Shown here: positions 9,376-16,976 of the stretch, one piece after another
How the letters are laid out: every line of letters starts with the position of its first letter
Position numbering within the stretch: the first letter of the stretch is position 1
Source: Streptomyces sp. NBC_00443
Lineage (GTDB): Bacteria > Actinomycetota > Actinomycetes > Streptomycetales > Streptomycetaceae
Assembly (NCBI RefSeq): GCF_036014175.1
Contig: NZ_CP107917.1
Span: forward strand, 4,774,001 to 4,838,000
DNA length: 64,000 nucleotides
Direction: 5' to 3'
Made by a program: the position numbers and the translations under genes
The notes under the pieces: model-generated
What the model was told of the DNA's origin: nothing
Seen by the model: only the letters and a program-made list of their open reading frames with translations
Databases searched by the model: none

Positions 9376-9609
9376 ATGCGAACGTTTCCCGACGACCTTG
9401 CCCAGGCACAGCGGGAGTGGAGCGCCACCTACCGGCAACTGGCCGAGCGGCCCGGCCGCACGGAGCTGCGCCGGCGCCTGTACCGGCTGTCCGCCGAGGT
9501 GTTCTTCCACCCCTACTGGCAGCAACGGCGCCCGGGCCCCGCCGCGTGGTGGGAACTGCGTGACCTGGGCCGTTCGGGCGGGGACACCCATGGGCGGCAT
9601 CGTCGATGA
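9376..9609 (+). CDS. Small conserved hypothetical protein (77 aa)
   Basis: The product is a small, Arg- and Trp-rich, probably helical protein (MRTFPDDLAQAQREWSATYR ... PYWQQ ... WWELRDLG) without a signal peptide or metal motif. I recall similar short proteins in other Streptomyces genomes, but no function. An upstream TTG (9364) in the same frame would add four residues; the ATG is preferred. A candidate LexA box overlaps the promoter region, which would make it a DNA-damage-induced gene. There is no clear RBS, so a leaderless or very short-leader transcript is possible. Confidence 0.6.
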   Translation: MRTFPDDLAQAQREWSATYRQLAERPGRTELRRRLYRLSAEVFFHPYWQQRRPGPAAWWELRDLGRSGGDTHGRHRR

Positions 9610-9653
9610 CGAGCTGGGGTGCAGGGCCCGACTTCCCGGATGATCCTGAGGAC

Positions 9654-9878
9654 ATGTCCGCACCGATACGCGTGACCGTGCATCCGCCGTCCGCCACAGG
9701 AGGCCGACGCGTGCGCGTGGACGGCGAGATCCTCGGGCTGGCCCACAACGTGGCCGACGTGGCGGAGTTCCTCCGCCGGGCCGGGCTGGAGATCGACCCG
9801 TCGGACGTGTCGAAGGTGTCGTGGATCGACTGGCGCGGCGTGGGGCCCGAGCGCTGGGGTCCGGAGGCGGACGGCTGA
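9654..9878 (+). CDS. Small conserved hypothetical protein (74 aa)
   Basis: The protein has a beta-rich N-terminal half (IRVTVHPP ... RRVRVDGEILG) and a helical segment (NVADVAEFLRRAGLEI). It ends with a short motif typical of a recurrent Streptomyces family (SWIDWRGVGPERWG), which I recognise only as hypothetical. The ATG at 9654 is chosen over the upstream in-frame ATG (9606) because the composition becomes protein-like only from there. It lies 45 bp after the preceding small gene and may share its transcript. Confidence 0.65.
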   Translation: MSAPIRVTVHPPSATGGRRVRVDGEILGLAHNVADVAEFLRRAGLEIDPSDVSKVSWIDWRGVGPERWGPEADG

Positions 9879-9920
9879 CAGCGGCATTTGGCGGTGGCGG
9901 GTGCCGGGTGGCGGGGCATG

Positions 9921-9950
9921 TTACTGGCGAGTTCGGAGACTCTGTAAGAT
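9921..9950 (+). promoter_or_regulatory. Probable promoter of the small secreted protein
   Basis: TTACTG (9921-9926) and TAAGAT (9945-9950) are separated by 18 bp, resembling a housekeeping sigma promoter. A purine-rich RBS (GGGGGAA) lies before the ATG at 9990. Confidence 0.4.
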
Positions 9951-9989
9951 CCACTCCGACCAACGCAAGCCCTAACTGGGGGAACACTC

Positions 9990-10298
9990 ATGACCAAGCG
10001 CTTCTCCGCCCTGGCCGTCTCCGCGGCCATCGTCGGCGGCCTCTTCATCACGTCGGTGCCCGCTCACGCCGCCCCGTCCGCCGACCAGGGCGCGGTCTCG
10101 GCCAAGGCCGCCGTCACGTGCAACCAGAACCAGATGCGCCAGCAGATCGCCAACCTCAAGACCAAGGCGGCGAAGCTGAAGCAGCTGGGGGAGACCGCGG
10201 CGGCCAACAGGGCGCTCAGCGAGGCGAACGCCATCCAGAAGAAGCTCAACGCCTGCATCAAGGCCGATGACGAGGCCAGCAAGCCGTTCCCCGGCTAA
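9990..10298 (+). CDS. Small secreted protein (102 aa)
   Basis: A Sec signal peptide is obvious: basic MTKR, a hydrophobic core (LAVSAAIVGGLFI) and an AHA cleavage site near residue 28. The mature part of about 75 residues is helical and charged (QMRQQIANLKTKAAKLKQ), probably a short coiled-coil. It carries two cysteines (CNQN, NACIK) that could form a disulphide. I do not recognise the family and no enzymatic motif is visible. It has its own promoter-like element upstream and a hairpin downstream, so it is monocistronic. It is the last chromosomal gene before the tRNA-Ser island. Confidence 0.8.
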   Translation: MTKRFSALAVSAAIVGGLFITSVPAHAAPSADQGAVSAKAAVTCNQNQMRQQIANLKTKAAKLKQLGETAAANRALSEANAIQKKLNACIKADDEASKPFPG

Positions 10299-10326
10299 GC
10301 CCCGGCCGGCCTCCGGCTCCACGTGT

Positions 10327-10361
10327 GGCGCTGCCCGTCCGTTCTGCGGATGGACAGCGCC
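10327..10361. terminator. Hairpin terminator after the small secreted protein gene
   Basis: Fifteen-base arms GGCGCTGCCCGTCCG and CGGATGGACAGCGCC pair with two mismatches around a 5-base loop, 28 bp after the stop codon. The CGCTTTT that follows is a weak U-tract. Confidence 0.6.
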
Positions 10362-10391
10362 ATGCGCTTTTCCGTAAGGCAACGTCCAAGG

Positions 10392-10465
10392 GCCCGGTGA
10401 GGCACTGGCGGAGGATACGAGATTCGAACTCGTGAGGGGTTGCCCCCAACACGCTTTCCAACTGT
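10392..10465. repeat. Outer-left att site: tRNA-Ser 3'-half copy (att1)
   Basis: These 74 bp are identical to 16977-17050, and their first 70 bp are identical to 33785-33854, where the sequence continues into the intact tRNA-Ser gene. The block covers the tRNA 3' flank, acceptor stem, T-arm, variable arm and the anticodon arm up to TTTCCAA in the anticodon loop. Identity to the real tRNA stops there. It marks the chromosome/island boundary. Confidence 0.92.
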
Positions 10466-10594
10466 TAGCGCGGCCGTCCGGGGGTGTTCGTCAGGGTTCA
10501 CACGGCACGTCAGATGGGGTGCGCGCACGGCGGTGAACCAGGGCGGCCGTCAGCGCACAGGACAAAGACCAGGACAACGACTGGAGACCAGGGG

Positions 10595-10930
10595 CTACTC
10601 AGACAAGCGCAGGAGAACGCCCCTTCGGTTGGTGGCACTTGCTGCGATGTGGTCGAGTACAGCCGCCCAGGCGTCGGGGCGATCGAGCTGCCGGACGATC
10701 GCCTCTGGCACCATGGCGTCGGCCTGGTTGGGGATTGGCCGTGAGCCGATCGCCTTGCGGTACTCGGTGGCCGTGACCCTCTCCCGACCACTGGCCAGCG
10801 CAGTATCGATCATTGTGCGAAGGACGTCCCATCGCTGATGGTCCGGCATGCCAGAGCGCTGGTAGTCGAACGCGGCTTCACGCAGAACCGAGTAGGACAC
10901 GCTGACCTGGCCGAAGACGAGGTCTCTCAT
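10595..10930 (-). CDS. Hypothetical protein (111 aa), island remnant
   Basis: The predicted protein has natural amino-acid composition (MRDLVFGQVSVSYSVLREAA ... TATEYRKAIGS ... LDHIAASATNRRGVLLRL), but I recognise no family. It is mostly helical, with no membrane segment or cysteines. No good RBS precedes the ATG, and its 5' end overlaps the IS3 fragment by 53 bp. It may therefore be the 3' part of a longer gene cut by the insertion. Codon use is typical of Streptomyces. Confidence 0.4.
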   Translation of the reverse strand: MRDLVFGQVSVSYSVLREAAFDYQRSGMPDHQRWDVLRTMIDTALASGRERVTATEYRKAIGSRPIPNQADAMVPEAIVRQLDRPDAWAAVLDHIAASATNRRGVLLRLSE

Positions 10931-11111
10931 CGGCGGGCTTAACCACTTCGCCAGTGACGCACAGCCGCACTGCCGTCTCGGTCAGGTCGAAGTCCTTGGC
11001 GATCTGGCCGACCGAGCGGTCACCGCGCCGGCACAGCTCGACGATCTCGGCCTTGAACTCCACCGTGAACGATCGGCGAGGGCGTGGCTTCTTCTTCCCC
11101 ATGCTCTCCAT
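10878..11111 (-). pseudogene. IS3-family transposase OrfA fragment
   Basis: The N-terminal part (MESMGKKKPRPRRSFTVEFK ... ELCRRGDRSVGQIAKDFDLTETAVR) is the helix-turn-helix start of an IS3-family OrfA. After TETAVR the normal continuation (WVKQA...-like) is replaced by unrelated residues, and no OrfB with the DDE domain is present. The element is therefore truncated. Its upstream flank runs directly into a fragment of another transposase, indicating nested insertions. Confidence 0.75.
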
Positions 11112-11160
11112 GATGGACATCCTCCCGGGGCAGAACCCCTGATCTCGGATGTCCGTCAAA

Positions 11161-11284
11161 GCGGATCAAGCCCACGGTGATGCTCGGCCAGGAACGCGAA
11201 CACATTCCCGGCCGGGATCAGATCCCGGCAGGTCTCCCACACGTCCGGCCCGACCATCTCGCCGACCCACTCGCCCATCGCCAC
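11161..11284 (-). pseudogene. N-terminal fragment of a second transposase
   Basis: From a GTG at 11284 the minus strand reads MAMGEWVGEMVGPDVWETCR followed by DLIPAGNVFAFLAEHHRGLDP. This resembles the first 40 residues of an IS1182-like transposase common in Streptomyces (recognised from memory). It stops exactly where the IS3 end begins, so the IS3 element probably interrupted it. The rest of the gene is missing. Confidence 0.5.
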
Positions 11285-11293
11285 ATGACGAGT

Positions 11294-11323
11294 CTGGCCC
11301 TGCCGCTCACGCGGCAGGGCCAG
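11294..11323. terminator. 13-bp perfect hairpin downstream of the secreted-protein gene
   Basis: CTGGCCCTGCCGC and its exact complement flank the loop TCAC. It lies about 60 bp beyond the stop of the minus-strand gene at 11384 and would terminate it; there is no U-tract. Confidence 0.6.
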
Positions 11324-11383
11324 AACCCGAATTCTTCATCGACCTTCTAGGGGCTTCTGATGGATCTGGGCGTCCCGGGACGC

Positions 11384-11716
11384 TCAGCCGCCGTACTCGA
11401 TCGCCACGCCGCCGACGCCGGTGCTCAACGGGCCGCAGCCGATACCGATGCTGTGGGTGTTGCCGGGCGTCACATATACCCAATTCGAGTAAGCGTCGGG
11501 GGCCCAGCCGCAGATGGCGCGTACGGAGAACGCGTGCAGCTGCGTCCCGGGGTTGTAGCACTTGCCGTAGGCGACATTGTCCTCGATCCAGGTGCTGCAC
11601 TGCAGCACGTTGGGCTCCGCGGCCGCCGCGGGTGAGGCGGTCGCGAGACCGACTCCGTCGGCGAGAGCGATCCCCGCAGTTCCGGTGACGAGTGCGCGCT
11701 TCCAGAGGCTCTTCAT
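11384..11716 (-). CDS. Small secreted protein (110 aa)
   Basis: The product has a Sec signal peptide: basic MKSLWKR, a hydrophobic core from about residue 9 and an AAAA-type cleavage region near residue 33. The mature domain of about 77 residues contains four cysteines (LQCSTW, GKCYNP, AICGW, IGCGP) and many aromatics and glycines, suggesting a small disulphide-stabilised beta fold. I do not recognise the family; similar Cys-rich secreted peptides are frequent in Streptomyces. It is flanked by transposase fragments and may be cargo of an old insertion. A palindrome at 11790-11805 lies about 75 bp upstream. Confidence 0.7.
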   Translation of the reverse strand: MKSLWKRALVTGTAGIALADGVGLATASPAAAAEPNVLQCSTWIEDNVAYGKCYNPGTQLHAFSVRAICGWAPDAYSNWVYVTPGNTHSIGIGCGPLSTGVGGVAIEYGG

Positions 11717-11789
11717 GACCTGCCCTTCAGTTCCGCCCTGTGCCGGGCGTCCTGCGCGAAAGGGTAGGAGACAGGCAGGCAGGAGGGAT

Positions 11790-11805
11790 CCTGACAGATG
11801 TCAGG
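11790..11805. promoter_or_regulatory. Palindrome CCTGACA-GA-TGTCAGG upstream of secreted-protein gene
   Basis: A perfect inverted repeat with 7-base arms and a 2-base centre lies 75-90 bp before the ATG of the minus-strand secreted-protein gene. It is a plausible binding site for a dimeric regulator; the factor is unknown. Confidence 0.3.
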
Positions 11806-11812
11806 GCTCCCG

Positions 11813-12293
11813 AGCATGGGCAGGCTCCGACAGCCGCGGCTTCGACGGCGGCAAGCTGATCAACGGCCGTAAGCGGCATGTCGTGGTCGACACCCCCGGC
11901 CTGCTGCTCGCGGTGATGGTTACCGCCGCGGATGTCGGCGACCGCGCCGCCGCCGATGTCCTGCTGCACCAAGTCGCCGACGCGCACCACCGCCTCGCCC
12001 TGGTCTGGGCGGATGGCGGCTACACCGGCAGTCTCGTCGAGCACTGCCTGGCCACGCTCGCCCTGGTCCTGGCGATCGTCAAGCGCAGCGACGACATGCG
12101 TGGCTTTGTGGTGCTGCCCAAGCGGTGGATCGTCGAGCGCCTCTTCGCCCACCTGATGCGCACCCGTCGGCTGGTGCGCGACTTCGAGCGCCGCACCACC
12201 AGCGCCGAGGCGATGGTCTACTGGTTGATGACCCTGCTCATGACCCTGCTCATGACCCGCCGCCTGGCCCGGTCACATTCTGCGCGAGCGTGA
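11813..12293 (+). pseudogene. IS5-family transposase, C-terminal fragment
   Basis: The frame reads DSRGFDGGKLINGRKRHVVV, then DTPGLLLAVMVTAADVGDR, ALVWADGGYTG and WIVERLFAHLMRTRRLVRDF. These are the second and third DDE catalytic segments of an IS5-type transposase. The N-terminal half is absent. Near the end a 12-bp unit (ATGACCCTGCTC) is duplicated, giving LMTLLMTLLMT where one copy is expected. The last codons run into unrelated DNA antisense to the next pseudogene, so the right end of the IS is also lost. Confidence 0.8.
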
Positions 12294-12818
12294 AGCGGCC
12301 CGGCTGCTGTTCGGCCGGCCAGCCGCGCGCGGCCAGGCGTTTCGCCTTCGACCGCAGCGCCTCCACCTTCGCCGGCACCGCGTCCAGGCCGAACAAGACG
12401 GCCATCTCCTGGCAGGTCAGCGGCGCTTGATGGAGGCGATGCCGGTCCGCAAGGGCCTGCAGGATGCGCTGGTAGTCGATCGACAGCACAGACCAGGCCA
12501 GGCCCTCGCGCCACATGGGCACCTGCGACTTCGGCTTCGCGGCCCTCGACGCCGACGACGCCTCCTCGGCCGGTCCCTCGGCCGGCATCGCCCGTTCGGT
12601 CCGGGCGTGATCTCCGCTCTCGTCCACCGGTGCCGGCACCTCGCCGACCCGCGAGCGGGCGATGGCCCCTTCCATTCCCGCTCGGTCACGGCCAACTCGG
12701 CCTGGACACGGTCGGCTTCCTCGCGCAGCTCGTCCACACGACTGCGAGCACCCAGCTCACGCTGTTCCAACAGCCCAACCACCGACGGCATCCACGACCT
12801 CCCGGGCAGCGACGGCAC
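12250..12818 (-). pseudogene. Frameshifted gene with conserved C-terminal module, transposon-associated
   Basis: Two minus-strand frames join to give one protein. The first (12818 to about 12670) encodes a coiled-coil start (LLEQRELGARSRVDELREEA). The second (12675 to 12250) continues with IARSRVGEVPAP and ends with LQALADRHRLHQAPLTCQEM ... KVEALRSKAKRLAARGW. I recall this C-terminus from short Streptomyces proteins found beside insertion sequences. The join falls near 12660-12675, where a small deletion is needed to restore the frame. Function is unknown; it may help transposition or be a passenger. Confidence 0.5.
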
Positions 12819-12902
12819 GACAGGCCACTACGCCCACGGGATCGTCGACCCTATGCCCGACCAGCGGAAACGCAGTCTTCAACTCCGGAAAGACAACGGC
12901 TT

Positions 12903-12936
12903 CTAAGGGCCCCACCGTTCGCGGTGGGGCCCTTAG
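12903..12936. terminator. 15-bp perfect hairpin with TTCG loop, orphan integrase-type terminator
   Basis: CTAAGGGCCCCACCG pairs with CGGTGGGGCCCTTAG around TTCG. The same kind of hairpin follows the integrase pseudogene (16936) and the intact integrase (33742), each immediately before a tRNA half-site. Here no integrase coding sequence remains in front of it. Confidence 0.8.
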
Positions 12937-12943
12937 ACATCGT

Positions 12944-12984
12944 GCCCGGTGAGGCACTGGCGGAGGATACGAGATTCGAACTCG
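12944..12984. repeat. Partial internal att copy (att2)
   Basis: Forty-one bases match the first 41 bases of the other att copies (3' flank, acceptor stem, start of the T-arm). Identity then ends; the variable and anticodon arms are replaced by unrelated DNA. It appears to be a decayed boundary of an earlier element. Confidence 0.8.
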
Positions 12985-13073
12985 CGAGGACCTGCGGTGC
13001 GGCTGTGGCGGGTGGGGCTCCTGAACGGTGCTGTACGGAGCTGAATGCAACCGGAAATGCAACCATCGCCCGC

Positions 13074-13496
13074 CTATTTGCCGCTCTCCGGGCCGTACCA
13101 CTGGAGAGCCTGGCCGGTCACTGCCGCGATGCAGGCGAAGTCGTGGTCGCGGTGCAGGAGGGTGAGCCCTTGCAGCTCGGCTGTCGCGGCGACGACGAGA
13201 TCCACCGCACCCGCACTGCGATGCTTTTTCTGTTGGGTGAGAGCTTCTTGGACCTGCCAGGCGCGGTCGTAGGCGCGGTCGTCGACGGGAACCCAACCGA
13301 AAATCAGTCGTATGTCCTCGATGCCGCGCGCCCTGTCGGCGGCCGACCGGGCGCTGTAGAAGAACTCAAGCTCGGTGATCGGGCAGGTGGCGATGAGCCC
13401 GGCGGCTGCCGCCTGGTCCCAGCCGTACTGCTCCGCGTCCTCGCGCATGAACCGAGCGAGCGCGCTGGTGTCGATCAGGAACTGGGCCGCGTTCAC
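13074..13496 (-). CDS. vapC: PIN-domain ribonuclease toxin (VapC-type)
   Basis: The 140-residue protein is a complete PIN domain. Its four acidic positions are Asp9 in FLIDTSAL, Glu42 in ITELEF, an Asp near 98 in GAVDLVVAA and an Asp near 116 in HRDHDF. These coordinate Mg2+ for RNA cleavage. The GTG start overlaps the upstream vapB stop by 4 bp (GTGA), which supports a coupled toxin-antitoxin pair. The target RNA cannot be predicted. It lies in the decayed part of the tRNA-Ser island, where a TA pair would counter-select loss of the segment. Confidence 0.9.
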   Translation of the reverse strand: MNAAQFLIDTSALARFMREDAEQYGWDQAAAAGLIATCPITELEFFYSARSAADRARGIEDIRLIFGWVPVDDRAYDRAWQVQEALTQQKKHRSAGAVDLVVAATAELQGLTLLHRDHDFACIAAVTGQALQWYGPESGK

Positions 13497-13708
13497 CGGC
13501 GGTAGTTCCCCTTGTTCTCGAACAGCTCCAGATCGAATGCGCCGTCCCCGGCCGCGGCCCGCAGCCGGGCGAGAGCCAGGGCGCGACGCCGACTCTCCAG
13601 CACCTCACGAAGAGCGGAGTTGACTGTCTCCTTCTTGGTGCTCGTCCCGAGGGCCTTAGCCACGGCCGCGACCAGGTCGTCGTCCAGGTCGATAACCGTC
13701 CGACTCAT
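13493..13708 (-). CDS. vapB: VapB-type antitoxin (ribbon-helix-helix)
   Basis: The 71-residue protein starts MSRTVIDLDDDLVAAVAKAL, a ribbon-helix-helix DNA-binding segment. It ends in the common VapB tail (RRALALARLR ... GDGAFDLELFENKGNYRR) that wraps around the PIN toxin. The ATG at 13708 follows a GGGAGGAACCC leader on the minus strand, a good RBS. It should autoregulate the operon by binding upstream, probably at the palindrome 13720-13727. Confidence 0.9.
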   Translation of the reverse strand: MSRTVIDLDDDLVAAVAKALGTSTKKETVNSALREVLESRRRALALARLRAAAGDGAFDLELFENKGNYRR

Positions 13709-13718
13709 GGGTTCCTCC

Positions 13719-13745
13719 CTGATATCAAATGTGGGATCAAGTATA
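13719..13745 (-). promoter_or_regulatory. Candidate vapBC promoter and operator
   Basis: On the minus strand a TATACT -10-like hexamer (complement of 13740-13745) lies about 32 bp before the vapB ATG. The palindrome TGATATCA (13720-13727) falls near the expected transcription start. The -35 region is weak, as expected if an activator or only low basal expression is involved. Confidence 0.4.
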
Positions 13746-13800
13746 TCTCGCGAGGTGCCCGCGGGGTGGCGCACCCGGCACCGGCCTTGATCGCCGAGTC

Positions 13801-16230
13801 CTACGCGGGCATCACGCCATGGATGCGGGAGAGAGTGAAGACGCGTTCCGCTTCGCGCAGGTGGCACCAGGCGTCGAGGTAGGGCGGGTCGAGTTCCAGG
13901 TCGCTGAGGGTGCGTACGGTCCGGTTGCCCGAGGTGGCGATGTACTCGACCGTGATGGCCGCACCGGTGTCGATGGCATGAGCGACCTGGCGGACGTCGC
14001 TGTACGACAGGTGCTTCGCGTATCCGGCGACGATCTCCTCGGTGTCCGTCGCGAAGGGCACCCCGCTGCCGAACGGGTCGGGTTCCGGTGCGGCCGGCGG
14101 GGCCTTGAGCAGCCGGTCGGCCAGGACGTCCAACCCGGCGTCGGTGGGCATGTCCGAGGCGCGGGTTGCGGTGGTCCGGGGGCCGAGCCGCCCGACGTTC
14201 CTTCGCGGGGGCGGGACGGCAGCGGCGGCCCTCTGCGGCAGGCGCTTTTCGATGCGTACCGTTCCCCCGGCGGTCTCGGCGACCGGGGCGTAGCCCGCAG
14301 CACGGAGCGCGGCGAGCGTCGTCGCGGGTGGGCTGCCGCTGACCAGGACCGTCGGGCCGAGCTGCCGCAGGGCGAGCTTGGACAGTGTGCGGTGGGCGGC
14401 GAGTTCGGCCAGGAGCGCGGGTTCGTCGCCGTGGATGACGCAGGCCGCGGGGGCGATGCGCACCCGTCCGTGACCTCGTGCGGTGTCGGCGATGAGATAG
14501 GTCAGCGGCTGTGGCAGGGCCGCGGCGGAGCCGGCTTGCAGGTCGGCTGTGATGTCGTTCGGGGTGCGGCCGGCGTCCAGGGCCCGGCGGATACTGCCGG
14601 CACTGAAGCGCCATACCGACGCCGTGCCACTGGTCTCCCGGTCGGCCATCGAATCCAGCAGCGCTGCGAGTCGCGCGGACGGGGTGCCGGTGACGACGGC
14701 GGTGAGGTCGGCGCCGATCCGGGCCGTCGTGGTCGCGGGGGGCAGCAGCCGCCGGGCTGTGATGTCGAGCTCTTCGTCGGCGTGGGCCGCCAGGTGGGCA
14801 CCGAGCGGGGACAGCGCACCCCGCGCCAGCACGCCCAGCAGTTCGCCTTCGCGGATCACGGTGCTGAACGGTGCCGTGTCCTGGGGCGAGGCGTCGTCGG
14901 CGAGCGGACGGTGCCAGGCCACCAGCGGCCCCAGCTCCGAAGCGACCTTCACACCCTGTCCTGCCGGGAGCCCCGCTGCCGCGGTGAGCAGCCCGTGGCG
15001 GGCCTGCAGACAGCCGCCGCAGTCAGGCGCACCGGCGAGCGCGGGAAGTGCCTTGTTGTCTTCGCCGCGCGCCCGGGTGGGGGTGAGCGGCAGGTCCCGC
15101 CATGCCCGGAGCAGCACGGCGAGTTGTTCTGCGGGCTCCTGTTCGGCCCAGGCGTCGTACGCCTCGGTGGGAGGTACGCGATCGCCGTCGCGGGCCAGCA
15201 GTCCGGCGGCGTAGGCGGTCTCCAGGGCGATGCGTACGACGGCGTCGTCCGCTTGGGCGGCCCTGCCGATCCGGGCCAGTTCACGCGCACCGATCCCACC
15301 CGACTTCAGCCGGGTCGGTGGAGCGGTCGCGCACGCCGAAAGGACGGAGGCGGCATGGGCCGCGAACGCGGTGGCGGCCACCGCGGCCTCCCGCTCCACC
15401 TCCGAGGAGGTGATGGGAACCAACTGTGTGACCGGCGGCATAGGTTCGAACGCAGCGTGCCAATCGGGGCCCCGCAGAGCCAAGGCCACCTCGACCGGCA
15501 TCCGGACGGGCTCGTACCGGTGACTGTCCTGGAGCAGAAGCCCGCGGTCGAGTGCCCATCGGGCGCCTGGTTGGAGGTCGCGGCCAGGAGCCCCGAATAC
15601 GACGAACAGTGACTGCCGCGGCGTGGACCTGGCGCTCTGCTCAAGCAACTTCCGTGTGGCCGCCGGTGCCCCCGCCACCAACGCGGCGACCCGTTTCGCG
15701 TCACTGTGATGCTCCACCAGCGCCGCGAATCGCTGCTGCTTGGTGCCGGGTGGCTTGATACCCAGGACCGCCAGCATGCCGCGCAGTTCCTCCGAGGTGG
15801 TGCCGGCCAGCAGCTCTTCCAGCGGGGCGTCAAGTCCCAGGGGCGTGCTCCACGCCTGGCGCAAGGGCGTAGGCATGCGGAGCGCCTCGTTGCCGTCGTG
15901 CCACACGAGCGCCCGATCCGACAGCGCCTCCAGGGTCGCGTCCAGCGCGTGTACCGCCGCAGGGGATGTCGAGCCGAGCAACTCCGCGAGGCTGTCCCGG
16001 GTTGCTCGTCCTCCCAGGGCTGCCAGCGCCTCGGCGGCTTGCAAGCACGGCAGCGTGAGTTGCGGCAGGACGAGTGCCACGGACCCCGGACGTTGGAGAC
16101 GGTCCGCCAGTTCCCCCACCGAGCGTGGTTCCGGAGAGGAGGCTGCGTCCTTCCGCATGGCGAGTACGCGTGCCAGGCGGGAACCGTCGAGTTCGCTCAG
16201 CCAAGTCGCAAGCGTCGATCGGGACTTCAT
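13801..16230 (-). CDS. Helicase-associated (Helicase_C_3/XPB-like) domain protein with C-terminal WYL-like domain
   Basis: The 809-residue cytoplasmic protein contains no Walker motifs. Its first 250 residues form winged-helix-like repeats (VGELADRLQRPGSVALVLPQ, CLQAAEALAALGGRATRDSL). A central region (about 390-620) resembles the helicase C-terminal domain-3 of actinobacterial proteins paired with XPB helicases (YLIADTARGHGRVRIAPAAC). The last 55 residues (ITVEYIATSGNRTVRTL ... YLDAWCHLREAERVFTLSRI) have the ligand-binding WYL pattern. Housekeeping paralogues exist in Streptomyces; this extra copy lies inside the island next to vapBC. A role in DNA repair or regulation is inferred. Confidence 0.75.
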   Translation of the reverse strand: MKSRSTLATWLSELDGSRLARVLAMRKDAASSPEPRSVGELADRLQRPGSVALVLPQLTLPCLQAAEALAALGGRATRDSLAELLGSTSPAAVHALDATLEALSDRALVWHDGNEALRMPTPLRQAWSTPLGLDAPLEELLAGTTSEELRGMLAVLGIKPPGTKQQRFAALVEHHSDAKRVAALVAGAPAATRKLLEQSARSTPRQSLFVVFGAPGRDLQPGARWALDRGLLLQDSHRYEPVRMPVEVALALRGPDWHAAFEPMPPVTQLVPITSSEVEREAAVAATAFAAHAASVLSACATAPPTRLKSGGIGARELARIGRAAQADDAVVRIALETAYAAGLLARDGDRVPPTEAYDAWAEQEPAEQLAVLLRAWRDLPLTPTRARGEDNKALPALAGAPDCGGCLQARHGLLTAAAGLPAGQGVKVASELGPLVAWHRPLADDASPQDTAPFSTVIREGELLGVLARGALSPLGAHLAAHADEELDITARRLLPPATTTARIGADLTAVVTGTPSARLAALLDSMADRETSGTASVWRFSAGSIRRALDAGRTPNDITADLQAGSAAALPQPLTYLIADTARGHGRVRIAPAACVIHGDEPALLAELAAHRTLSKLALRQLGPTVLVSGSPPATTLAALRAAGYAPVAETAGGTVRIEKRLPQRAAAAVPPPRRNVGRLGPRTTATRASDMPTDAGLDVLADRLLKAPPAAPEPDPFGSGVPFATDTEEIVAGYAKHLSYSDVRQVAHAIDTGAAITVEYIATSGNRTVRTLSDLELDPPYLDAWCHLREAERVFTLSRIHGVMPA

Positions 16231-16376
16231 GAGGGTGCACCTCGACAGACCGGGAACGTCACAGACGGGCCGAAAGCCGCTTCGGCGCCAAGGTCAAGGA
16301 TGGCGCAGTTCCATGATCCGCGGATGCCGTACGAAGACAGAGTCCGGGGCTCCTCCTCGCCGCGGGCCCTGCCGCC

Positions 16377-16925
16377 GGGTACGTCCGCATCCGTAAGAAC
16401 CGGCTGCGCGCCAAGTACGCGCACGGCTGCGGTGCCAACCCGTGTGGCCGGAAGCGGGCTACTGCCCCAAGAAGGAGCCGACCCGGCGTGAGACGTCGCA
16501 CCATCGGCCTGCCCGATCCGCTGATCAAGATTCTCCGCCAGCACCAGGAAGCCCAGGAGCGGGAGCGGATCGCGGCCGGTGCGGACTGGGAGGGCAAGGG
16601 GTACGTCTTCGCGTCGCCGATCGGTGGGCCACTGAGTCCGAACACCGACTTCCACACCTGGAAGCGGCTGCTTCGGGAGGCTGGCGTCCGGAACGGCCGT
16701 CTCCATGACGCTCGCCACACCGCCGCGACCGTGCTCCTGATCCTCGGTGTTCCGGACGTCGTGATCGACTCGATCATGGGATGGGAGCCCGGGGGAGCGG
16801 CCCGGATGCGCGCTCGGTACATGCACGTGACCGGGACCATGCTCCGCAAGGTCGCTCAGCAAGTCGGAGACGTGCTCTGGGTGCTGCCCGGCGCCGGCGC
16901 CGACGGCCAGGAAGAAACCAACTGA
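16377..16925 (+). pseudogene. Integrase pseudogene (tyrosine recombinase, C-terminal half)
   Basis: The sequence aligns from residue 231 of the intact integrase at 32481 (YVRIRKNRL) to its end. It keeps HDARH, GWEPGG and the catalytic Tyr in ARYMHVTG. The N-terminal 230 residues are missing. A 1-base deletion in the Cys-rich insertion (near 16452) and a loss of about nine codons before RRTIGLPDP break the frame. It ends 52 bp before the att copy at 16977, the same arrangement as the live integrase, so it is the integrase of an older element at the same tRNA. Confidence 0.9.
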
Positions 16926-16935
16926 GACGGACCGA

Positions 16936-16969
16936 CGAGGGGCCCCACCGCGAACGGTGGGGCCCCTCG
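16936..16969. terminator. 15-bp hairpin after the integrase pseudogene
   Basis: CGAGGGGCCCCACCG and its exact complement flank CGAA. The inner ten pairs are the same as in the hairpin at 12903, and the position relative to the att copy is the same. Confidence 0.8.
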
Positions 16970-16976
16970 ACATCGT

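Larger units (their letters stand above)
10392..16976. mobile_element. Decayed older integrated segments of the tRNA-Ser island
   Basis: The segment is bounded by tRNA-derived repeats at 10392 and 16977 and contains a third, partial copy at 12944. It holds transposase fragments, a secreted protein, a VapBC pair, a helicase-associated protein and an integrase pseudogene at its right end. Each internal boundary has the same order: terminator hairpin, then ACATCGTGCCCGGTGAGG, then tRNA half. This suggests that it is the residue of two earlier elements inserted at the same tRNA. Confidence 0.75.
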
